Positions 1 through 7,748 of a stretch of DNA of 13,058 nucleotides are shown in pieces (the stretch's first letter is position 1; every line of letters starts with the position of its first letter). Source of the stretch: an uncultured Solirubrobacterales bacterium (lineage in GTDB: Bacteria; Actinomycetota; Thermoleophilia; Solirubrobacterales; Solirubrobacteraceae). The stretch is from NCBI GenBank assembly GCA_903959665.1, contig CAJBXY010000013.1, positions 1 through 13,058 of the forward strand, written 5' to 3'. The notes under the pieces were generated by a model. That model saw only the letters and a program-made list of their open reading frames with translations. It searched no databases and was not told where the DNA came from. The translations under genes and the position numbers were made by a program.

Positions 1-516
1 ATTGAGGGCGGGTTCTTCGACCGGCTGCTTTCGGCCCCGATCCATCGCGTCAGCATCGTGCTCGGCCGCGTCTTGGGGACCGCGCTGATTGGAATGGTCC
101 AGGCAATTCTTTTTGTCTCGGTCGCGCTGCTGATGGGGGCGGATTTCCAAGGCGGAGTAATCGGCGTCGCGCTGACCGTCCTGCTCGCCGCGCTCAGCGC
201 ATCTGCCGCCGCCGGCCTCGGCGCAACGATCGCGCTTCGAACCGGCTCGCTCTCGCTGATGCAGAACCTTTTCCCATTCGTCTTTGTGCTGCTCTTCACG
301 GCGCCGGCGTTTTTCCCGCGCGCGCTGCAGAACCCGGTTCTCGAAACGATCTCGGTCGTCAACCCGCTCAGTTACGTCGTCGAGGGGATGCGCGGGGCGC
401 TCTTTGACAGCGCTGCGCTCGGCAGCGTATGGGCCGGCTTCGCAGCCGGAATCGGCTCCGTCGTCTTCACCTGTGCTCTTGCAGTCTGGGCGATGCGATC
501 GAGGCTTAGCTCGTGA
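1..516 (+). CDS. ABC-2 type transporter permease, C-terminal part (5' end outside window)
   Basis: The frame is open from base 1 to the TGA at 514-516, giving 171 residues with the start upstream of the window. It would be an integral membrane subunit of an ABC exporter (drug, lipid or polysaccharide type; substrate not readable). Four hydrophobic stretches lie at about residues 25-46, 53-77, 86-105 and 143-164 of the visible part. The opening IEGGFFDRLLSAP is the loop that ABC-2 permeases carry ahead of the last membrane helices, and NPLSYVVEGMRG near the end is also typical of the family. The next gene carries nearly the same loop (DIEAGWFDRLLSSP), so the two are paralogues that probably form a heterodimer. 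An ATP-binding subunit is expected upstream but is not in the window. A GTG start at 58 would cut off the conserved loop, so I treat the gene as truncated by the window edge. Confidence 0.88.
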   Translation: MEGGFFDRLLSAPIHRVSIVLGRVLGTALIGMVQAILFVSVALLMGADFQGGVIGVALTVLLAALSASAAAGLGATIALRTGSLSLMQNLFPFVFVLLFTAPAFFPRALQNPVLETISVVNPLSYVVEGMRGALFDSAALGSVWAGFAAGIGSVVFTCALAVWAMRSRLSS

Positions 517-1301
517 GCACTCGTGGGCTGGCATATACGGGCGGCGTCGGCTTTGCTCTTTGGCGCAGGTCGCTGCTTGAGCTGGCGCGCGTCCGCGGCG
601 GGCTGCTGCCAACGACGGTCGCGCCGCTGATCTTCCTGCTCGGCAGCCTCGGCCAGTTCGGCCGACTCGATCAACTCGTCGGATTCCCAACAACCTCATA
701 CATCGCTTGGCTCGTGCCGCTCTCTTGCCTCCAGGCGGCCGGCTTTGCCGGCGGTGCCACGGGGGCGAACCTGGCGCGCGACATTGAGGCCGGGTGGTTC
801 GACCGTCTGCTGAGCTCGCCAGCGCCGCGGCCGCTGCTGATCCTCGGTCCGGTGATGGCCGCGATGACCCGCTGCCTCGTGCCGGTAACGGTGATCTTCA
901 TCGCTGGGTTGCTGCTCGGACCGGGTCTAACCGGCGGCGCGTTCGGACTTTTTATGCTCTACCTCGCCGCGATCTCTTTCAGCATCGTCGCTTCGTTGTG
1001 GGGCATCACGTTGGCGCTGCGCGCGAAGAGCCAGCAGGTTGGCCCGCTGATTCAAAACGGCGTTTTCATCGCCGTCTTCCTCTCCACCGCTTACACGCCG
1101 CTGCCGTTCCTGAAGGGCTGGTTGGCGGTTGCCGCTCCCTACAACCCGGTCACCTATGTGCTTCAGATGGGCCGCCAAGCGACGGTCTCGGGAATTGAAC
1201 CGAGCTGGGCGCACACTTGGCCCGGGCTGCTCGCCCTCGCTGGCATGATCGGCTTTTTCGGGCTGCTGGCGTTGCGCCAGCTGCGGCGCGTAGATCTGTA
1301 G
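513..1301 (+). CDS. ABC-2 type transporter permease, full length
   Basis: A 262-residue membrane protein that starts at GTG 513, overlapping the TGA of the previous permease by 4 bases. GAGG at 501-504 gives a ribosome site with an 8-base spacer, so the two are probably translated as a pair. Six hydrophobic segments can be drawn at about 31-50, 62-82, 118-137, 143-168, 180-197 and 236-254, the usual ABC-2 topology. The cytoplasmic loop RDIEAGWFDRLLSSPAPR at 89-106 and the late NPVTYVLQMGRQ at 211-222 match the family and the upstream paralogue. Likely role: second half of a heterodimeric export channel energised by an ATPase encoded outside the window. The transported compound cannot be told from sequence. 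Nothing suggests degeneration. Confidence 0.9.
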   Translation: MSTRGLAYTGGVGFALWRRSLLELARVRGGLLPTTVAPLIFLLGSLGQFGRLDQLVGFPTTSYIAWLVPLSCLQAAGFAGGATGANLARDIEAGWFDRLLSSPAPRPLLILGPVMAAMTRCLVPVTVIFIAGLLLGPGLTGGAFGLFMLYLAAISFSIVASLWGITLALRAKSQQVGPLIQNGVFIAVFLSTAYTPLPFLKGWLAVAAPYNPVTYVLQMGRQATVSGIEPSWAHTWPGLLALAGMIGFFGLLALRQLRRVDL

Positions 1302-1314
1302 CTGGCAGCGGAAG

Positions 1315-1320
1315 TAGGGT
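1315..1320 (+). promoter_or_regulatory. Candidate -10 element (TAGGGT) for a leaderless ftcD transcript
   Basis: TAGGGT fits the actinobacterial -10 consensus TANNNT. Its last base lies 6 bases before the GTG at 1327, so a start site about 7 bases downstream of the hexamer would fall on the start codon itself, giving a leaderless mRNA. No convincing -35 is visible. The same bases could instead serve as a ribosome site (AGGG at 1316-1319, 7-base spacer), so the two readings compete. Confidence 0.35.
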
Positions 1321-1326
1321 TGGCGC

Positions 1327-2211
1327 GTGGACCGAAGCTCAGCAGCGCTGCTTACGGCAGTGCCAAACGTCTCCGACGGCGCCGATGCCGCGGCGCTCGG
1401 CGCTGTAGGGCGCGGTTTCGAGCAGGGCGGCGGCGCGCGTCTGCTGGCCGAGCCTCACAGCGATCCCGATCACGGGCGCACCGTTTTCACGCTCGCCGGC
1501 GAGGCCGGGGCGATCGCGGGCGCTCTCGTCAGCGGCGCGCGCGTGGCGCTGGAAAGGTTCGACCTCTCGGCGCACAGCGGCTCGCACCCAAACGTTGGCG
1601 TCGTCGACGTCGTTCCGGTCGTCTTCCTCGACGAGGCTCGCCGTGAGGCGGCGATCGCCGAAGCGCTGACGACCGCCGAGCTGCTCGCGAGCGAACTCGC
1701 ACTACCGATCTTTCTCTACGGCGAGATCGCCGGCGGACGAACCCGCGCCGAGCTTCGCCGCGGCGGCCTTAATCAACTGACCGCTCGTATCGCCAGCGGC
1801 GAGCTGCTGCCTGACTTCGGCCCAGCCGAGGTCGACCCAGCGAAGGGAGTAACGCTGGTGGCTGCGCGCCCTGTGCTCGTGGCCTTCAACCTTGAGCTTG
1901 CGCCACCGGCCGGCCTCTCCGACGCAAAGGCGATCGCCGCGCAATTGCGCGAGGGCGGGGAAGCCGGGCTGCCCGGCCTGCGCGCGATCGGCCTTGAGCT
2001 GCCGGCGCGCGGCGGCGTTGCCCAAGTTTCGATGAACATTGAGGATCATCACGCACTCTCGTTGGCCGAAGTGCTCGCCGCCGTCAACGAGCGCGCCGAG
2101 GTCGCTGAGGCTGAGCTCGTGGGGCTCGCACCGCGTGCGGCGTTCGATGGTTGGCCGGAGTCGGTCGCCTGCCGCAACAGGGCGACGCTCGAGGACGCTC
2201 TAGGCTTCTAA
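1327..2211 (+). CDS. ftcD: Glutamate formimidoyltransferase-like protein (FtcD N-terminal domain type)
   Basis: 294 residues, start GTG 1327, 25 bases after the permease stop. The family enzyme moves a formimino group between N-formimino-glutamate and tetrahydrofolate, in the cytosol, classically at the end of histidine breakdown. Visible signatures in order: AVPNVSDG at 11-18, HSDPDHGRTVFTLAG at 44-58, DLSAHSGSHPNVGVVDVVP at 79-97 (H83 and H87 are the conserved His pair, one of which is the proposed catalytic base), LPIFLYGEIAGG at 126-137, VSMNIED at 234-240 and AELVGLAP at 262-269. The length equals a stand-alone formiminotransferase; the cyclodeaminase half of the animal enzyme is absent. 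The usual HPR after the His pair is HPN here. No hut genes adjoin it, so the physiological substrate is uncertain. The start agrees with a possible leaderless promoter; a start at GTG 1360 would remove conserved residues. Confidence 0.85.
   Translation: MDRSSAALLTAVPNVSDGADAAALGAVGRGFEQGGGARLLAEPHSDPDHGRTVFTLAGEAGAIAGALVSGARVALERFDLSAHSGSHPNVGVVDVVPVVFLDEARREAAIAEALTTAELLASELALPIFLYGEIAGGRTRAELRRGGLNQLTARIASGELLPDFGPAEVDPAKGVTLVAARPVLVAFNLELAPPAGLSDAKAIAAQLREGGEAGLPGLRAIGLELPARGGVAQVSMNIEDHHALSLAEVLAAVNERAEVAEAELVGLAPRAAFDGWPESVACRNRATLEDALGF
2201..2206 (+). promoter_or_regulatory. Weak candidate -10 element (TAGGCT) inside the end of ftcD
   Basis: TAGGCT fits TANNNT and ends 10 bases before the ATG at 2217, which has no ribosome site of its own. 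A start site would fall around 2213, giving a very short leader. There is no -35. It lies inside coding sequence, so chance is a serious alternative. Confidence 0.2.
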
Positions 2212-2216
2212 ACCAG

Positions 2217-2606
2217 ATGGCACAAGCGAAGAAGAAACGTAGCTCGAAGCACCGCGGCAACGCTGCCGGGATCGTTGAGACGCGCGGCCGCACGGGGCGG
2301 CCGCTCAGCGATCGCGAGCAGAGCAAGAACAAGGCCGCCGGTGGCTCCAAGAGCGCTGCTCCCCGCGGCGCCGGTGGCCGCCCGCTGCGAGCGCCGAGTT
2401 GGCGCAGCGCGGCAACACGGTCGCTCGTTGCGGTAGTGATCTTCGTCGCGGTCCTCTCGCTGCTCTTAAAGGTTCCGATCAACGAGACGTTGCCGGTTGC
2501 CGGATTGATGCTCGTCTTCTACGTCCCGCTCAGCTACTACACCGATCGCTGGCTCTACCGAAGGCGGCTGGTCAAGGATGCAGCGGCGCGCAAGGCAAAG
2601 CGCTGA
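2217..2606 (+). CDS. Small basic protein with two membrane helices, function unknown
   Basis: 129 residues from ATG 2217, 5 bases after the ftcD stop. I do not recognise a named family. Residues 1-65 are hydrophilic and strongly basic (AKKKRSSKHRGNAAG near the start, then RGRTGRPLSDREQ) and look disordered. Two hydrophobic helices follow at about 69-86 and 91-108, separated by a tight turn (VPINET). The tail RWLYRRRLVKDAAARKAKR is again basic. By the positive-inside rule both ends face the cytoplasm, with a short outer hairpin. The basic tail could contact nucleic acid, ribosomes or anionic lipid; this is speculation. The frame stays open upstream to an ATG at 2151, but that start overlaps ftcD by 61 bases, and the lysine-rich start at 2217 looks natural. 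Its place directly before the MBL-hisS block suggests co-transcription. Confidence 0.75.
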   Translation: MAQAKKKRSSKHRGNAAGIVETRGRTGRPLSDREQSKNKAAGGSKSAAPRGAGGRPLRAPSWRSAATRSLVAVVIFVAVLSLLLKVPINETLPVAGLMLVFYVPLSYYTDRWLYRRRLVKDAAARKAKR

Positions 2607-2610
2607 GCGG

Positions 2611-3276
2611 ATGGAAGTTCAGGTTCTAACCGTTGGCCCGGTGCAGGAGAACTGTTACCTGCTGCGCAGCGGGCCCGATTCGAAATCGGCTCTGCTGATC
2701 GACCCAGGCGAGGAAGCGCCGCGAATTCTTGAGGCAATAGAGGCTCTGGGCGTTGAGCTAGAAGCAATTCTGCTGACGCATACTCACTTCGATCACATCG
2801 GCGCCGTCGCGCCGATCGCCCGCGTGACCGGCGCGCCGGTCTACTGCCCTGAGCTCGAGAGCCACGTGCTCGCCGACATCATGACCTACGTCCCCTACGA
2901 GGGAATCGGCCCGTTCGAAAGCTGGGAAGCGGAAGAGTTTGTCGGCGGCGGTGAACGGCTCGAGCTGGCCGGTTTCGAGATCGAGGTCTTCTTCACGCCT
3001 GGCCACAGCCCCGGCCACGTTAGCTACGCGTTCTGTGATCCCGATGACGCCGATGGCGGCTACGTGATCGCCAGCGGCGACGTGCTCTTCCAAGGCTCGA
3101 TTGGACGGACCGACCTGCCTGGCGCCGACCACGCTGAGCTGATGCGCTCACTAGCGATGCTCGCCGATTCGTTTGCCGATGAGACGACGGTTCTGCCCGG
3201 GCACATGGGGATTACGACGATCGGCCAGGAGCGCGCCACCAACCCGTTCATGCAAGACCTGCCGAGCGTTTCGTGA
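2611..3276 (+). CDS. Metallo-beta-lactamase fold hydrolase, glyoxalase II-like
   Basis: 221 residues from ATG 2611, 4 bases after the previous stop; an in-frame ATG at 2578 would overlap that gene. Metal ligands of the fold are all visible: THTHFDH with H57, H59, D61 and H62, GHSPGH with H132, SGD with D157 and PGH with H198. This is the two-metal site of glyoxalase II-type thioester hydrolases, and the size fits the short bacterial forms (YcbL-like) lacking the full C-terminal glutathione-binding domain. Actinobacteria generally use mycothiol rather than glutathione, so a different thiol adduct is likely; the real substrate cannot be read here. Its neighbour hisS starts inside its stop codon (GTGA overlap). 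A glyoxalase-like gene directly before hisS is a familiar actinobacterial arrangement, for example in mycobacteria. Confidence 0.9.
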   Translation: MEVQVLTVGPVQENCYLLRSGPDSKSALLIDPGEEAPRILEAIEALGVELEAILLTHTHFDHIGAVAPIARVTGAPVYCPELESHVLADIMTYVPYEGIGPFESWEAEEFVGGGERLELAGFEIEVFFTPGHSPGHVSYAFCDPDDADGGYVIASGDVLFQGSIGRTDLPGADHAELMRSLAMLADSFADETTVLPGHMGITTIGQERATNPFMQDLPSVS

Positions 3277-4531
3277 GCGAACCGCTTCAGGCACCTCGCG
3301 GCACCTTCGACATCCTGCCCGAGCAAGCGCCGCTGCGCCTCGCGGTTGAGAAGACAGCTCGCGCGGTGCTTGAAGGCGCCGGCTACGAGCGGATTGAGAC
3401 GCCGACCTTCGAGCCGACCGAACTTTTTACGCGCAGCGTTGGCGAGGCGACCGACATTGTGCAGAAGGAGATGTACAGCTTCAAGGACGGGGGAGAGCGC
3501 TCGCTAACTCTGCGGCCGGAGGTCACTGCGCCGATCGTCCGCGCCTACCTCCAGCACGGCATGCACAAGCTGCCTCAGCCGGTAAAGCTCTGGTACCTCT
3601 CAAGCTGCTTCCGTTACGAACGCGCGCAGAAGGGTCGATATCGCCAGTTCTGGCAGATTGGCGCTGAGGCGATCGGCTCCGACGATCCAGCTGTTGACGC
3701 CGAGTCGATCGCGCTGCTGGCTGAAATCCTCGAGCGGCTTGGGGTTGGCGGGCTCCAGCTTCGGATCGGCAGCCTCGGAGGGGCGGCCGCGCGCGAGCGC
3801 TACCGCGAGATGCTCAAGGGCCACCTGCGCGCCAACGAAGACCAGCTCGCCGATGATGTGAAGGCGCGGATCGATCTCAACCCGCTCCGTGCCTTTGATT
3901 CGGCCGACGAGTCAACTCGCGCGGTGATGGCAACTGCGCCATTGCTGCTCGACCATCTCGACAAGGAAGATCTCGATCACTTCGCGCAGGTGCGCTCGCT
4001 GCTCGACGCGATCGAATTGCCCTATCTGATCGACCCAACTCTCGTCCGCGGGCTCGATTACTACGCGCGCACCGTCTTCGAGTTCAGCTCCGAGGCGCTC
4101 GGCGCGCAGAGCGGCGTCGGCGGTGGCGGCCGCTATGACGGCCTTGCCGAGCAGATCGACGGTCCGCCGACGGCTGGCTTCGGTTGGGCGGCCGGGGTTG
4201 AAAGGATCCTGCTGGCAGCGGAGGGGCTGCCGCAGCCAGAGCCGCTTACGGTGCTTTTCGTCGCGCTCGCAGATAACGACGCGGCAACGCGAGCCACTGC
4301 CTTCTCGCTCAGTACAGCAGCGCGCCGCGCCGGCGTGCAAACGCAGATCGAACTGGCCGGCCGGTCGATCAAAGGGCAGTTCAAGCACGCCGACAGGCTG
4401 AAGACGCGCTTTGTCGCGGTCGCATCAGGAGCTGCGATTGAGTTGAAGGATTTTGAGAGCGGCGAAACAACCGCCTTCGAGGACGCCGATGCTGCGCTGG
4501 CAGCCGTACTGCGCGGGCGGGGAGTCGCCTG

Positions 4532-4532
<1 letters not shown>
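3273..4532 (+). CDS. hisS: Histidyl-tRNA synthetase
   Basis: 419 residues, the normal size for a bacterial class II HisRS that charges tRNA-His in the cytosol. It starts with GTG 3273, overlapping the preceding stop by 4 bases; only a weak GAG precedes it, so it probably depends on coupled translation. Signatures in order: PRGTFDILP at 9-16, TLRPEVTAP at 79-87, motif 2 FRYERAQKGRYRQF at 113-126, the HisRS-specific LVRGLDYYARTVFE at 257-270, GGGGRYDGL at 283-291 and motif 3 AGFGWAAGVERI at 301-312. Residues about 325-415 form the anticodon-binding domain. LVRGLDYY and the complete core argue against the HisZ regulatory paralogue. One mild oddity is Val84 where most bacterial HisRS have Gly in the LRPEGTA motif. 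The stop shares one base with the aspS start. Confidence 0.97.
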
Positions 4533-6307
<1,775 letters not shown>

Positions 6308-6312
6308 CTGCA

Positions 6313-6323
6313 GGCGCGGCGCC
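6313..6323. repeat. 11-base perfect inverted repeat in the aspS-mnmA gap
   Basis: GGCGC, a single G, then GCGCC, immediately followed by the TAGACT hexamer. The loop is too short for a five-pair hairpin, four pairs with a three-base loop is the most it can fold, and no T run follows, so it is not a convincing terminator. It could be an operator at the edge of the candidate promoter, or chance in GC-rich DNA. Confidence 0.3.
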
Positions 6324-6329
6324 TAGACT
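6324..6329 (+). promoter_or_regulatory. Candidate -10 element (TAGACT) for mnmA, near-leaderless
   Basis: TAGACT lies in the longest + strand intergenic gap (31 bases) and ends 9 bases before the ATG at 6339. Transcription would begin about 6335-6337, only two to four bases ahead of the start codon. The ATG has no Shine-Dalgarno-like sequence before it, which fits leaderless or near-leaderless initiation, common in actinobacteria. No -35 match is visible at the usual distance. If real, mnmA-alaS and downstream genes would have their own promoter inside the operon. Confidence 0.4.
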
Positions 6330-6338
6330 GAGCCGTCA

Positions 6339-7748
6339 ATGGCTGATGAGCGTTTTGAGGACCATCTGCGCCACCCGCGCGGGCAGGGAGAGGTGCCGGC
6401 AGGCGCACACTGCGGCGTTGCCGGAGGGGCCGCCTGCGGCGATCTCGTGCGAATCGCTATCCGCGTCGAAGACGACCGCGTAAGCGAGGCAACCTTCGCG
6501 GCTTCAGGCTGCGGCGCCGCCAGCGCGGCTGCGAGCGCCGCAATCGAGCTGATCTCTGGTGCGCCGGTGCTCGAGGCGGCGAAGATCGGCACGCGCGACG
6601 TCGATGCGGCGTTGGGCGGGCTTAGCGCCGGAAAGATTCACGCCGCTGAGCTGGCAGCCGATGCTTTGGCGCGCGCGCTCGGCGGCGCTGTGGCAGCGAA
6701 CGCTCAGCTCGACGAGGCTCCGGGCCGCGTTCTGATTGCGATGAGCGGCGGCGTAGATAGTGCCGTCGCCGCTCACCTATGCGCCGGGCGCTGCGACGAG
6801 GAGCCTGTCGCCGTAACGCTGGAGCTTTGGCGCGACGAGCAGAACGACGCCGAGGGAAGCTGCTGCTCAGCGAGCGCGGTTCAGCGGGCCCGCTCGCTGG
6901 CACACGGGCTCGGGCTGGCACACCTCACGCTTGACCTGCGCGAATCTTTTCGCGCCGGCGTCGTTGAACCGTGGATCGCCGGCCACGCCGCCGGAAAGAC
7001 GCCCAACCCTTGCGTTCGCTGTAACGGCGCCGTGCGGCTGGACGCAATGCTCGATCTCGCTTCGCGTCTTGGAGCGCGTGAGCTGGCGACAGGCCATTAC
7101 GCCCGCGTCGGCGAGGACGGCCTGCTGAGGGCGGCGGCCGACCCCGCGAAGGATCAGTCCTACATGCTCGCGGCGCTGGCGCCCGAGTCGGTCGCGCGGA
7201 TGCTCTTCCCGCTCGGCGAGATGACCAAGCCTGAGGTTCGCCTGTTGGCCGCTGAGGCTGGGCTTTCGGTTGCGCAAACGCCTGATTCGCAAGATCTCTG
7301 CTTCCTTGCCGGCACTGCCAGCGATGCCTTCCTCGCCCGCCATGGCGGCATCAACGATCGCCCCGGGCCAATTGTCGATCTCGAAGGGGTCACGGTTGGA
7401 AGCCACAACGGTGCACACGGCTTCACGGTTGGGCAACGCCGCGGGCTCGAGATTGGCGGCGTTGCCGAGCCGCTTTATGTTGCCGCGACCGACGCTGAGG
7501 CCAACACGGTCACCGTCGGTAGGCGCGATCAGCTCCACCGCAGCGAGGTCGAGCTGACCGACGTGAAGCTTTACCGACCGGCGGAATGCGTTGATCGCGC
7601 GCGGCTTCGCTCACACGCCCCGGCGCTTGAGTGTCGGCTCAGCGGGGCGATTTTGGAGCTCAAGAAAAGCGCTTGGGCGCCAGCTCCCGGGCAGACCGCT
7701 GTGCTGCTGAGCGGTGATCGCGTCGTCGGATGCGCCACAATCGCCTGA
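6339..7748 (+). CDS. mnmA: IscU/NifU-like domain fused to tRNA 2-thiouridylase MnmA
   Basis: 469 residues, about 110-120 longer at the N-terminus than ordinary MnmA. Residues 1-118 resemble the IscU/NifU N-terminal scaffold: HLRHPRGQG at 9-17, ACGD with C33 and D35, SGCGAASAAASAAIELISG at 56-74 with C58, and ALGGLSAGKIHAAELAADAL at 91-110. Aligned by eye to IscU C37, D39, C63, H105 and C106, this gives C33, D35, C58, H101 and Ala102: the third cysteine is missing. An extra C25 lies nearby. MnmA follows: PP-loop SGGVDS at 136-141, TPNPCVRCN at 221-229 (C225, C228), ATGHYAR at 250-256, KDQSYML at 271-277, QDLCFL with the catalytic-type C321, GFTVGQRRGL at 361-370, and a C-terminal beta-barrel to 469. 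MnmA activates U34 of Lys, Glu and Gln tRNAs with ATP and inserts sulfur. The reading frame is continuous, so the fusion is not an assembly join. Its stop overlaps alaS by one base. Confidence 0.93.
   Translation: MADERFEDHLRHPRGQGEVPAGAHCGVAGGAACGDLVRIAIRVEDDRVSEATFAASGCGAASAAASAAIELISGAPVLEAAKIGTRDVDAALGGLSAGKIHAAELAADALARALGGAVAANAQLDEAPGRVLIAMSGGVDSAVAAHLCAGRCDEEPVAVTLELWRDEQNDAEGSCCSASAVQRARSLAHGLGLAHLTLDLRESFRAGVVEPWIAGHAAGKTPNPCVRCNGAVRLDAMLDLASRLGARELATGHYARVGEDGLLRAAADPAKDQSYMLAALAPESVARMLFPLGEMTKPEVRLLAAEAGLSVAQTPDSQDLCFLAGTASDAFLARHGGINDRPGPIVDLEGVTVGSHNGAHGFTVGQRRGLEIGGVAEPLYVAATDAEANTVTVGRRDQLHRSEVELTDVKLYRPAECVDRARLRSHAPALECRLSGAILELKKSAWAPAPGQTAVLLSGDRVVGCATIA

Noticed and set aside
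2151..2216. Upstream start for the small membrane protein
   Set aside because: It would overlap ftcD by 61 bases, and the added residues look like an out-of-frame translation of ftcD; ATG 2217 fits better.
7730..7747. Upstream ATG for alaS
   Set aside because: It adds six residues inside mnmA; ATG 7748 forms the TGATG junction also used by hisS-aspS and gives a normal AlaRS N-terminus.
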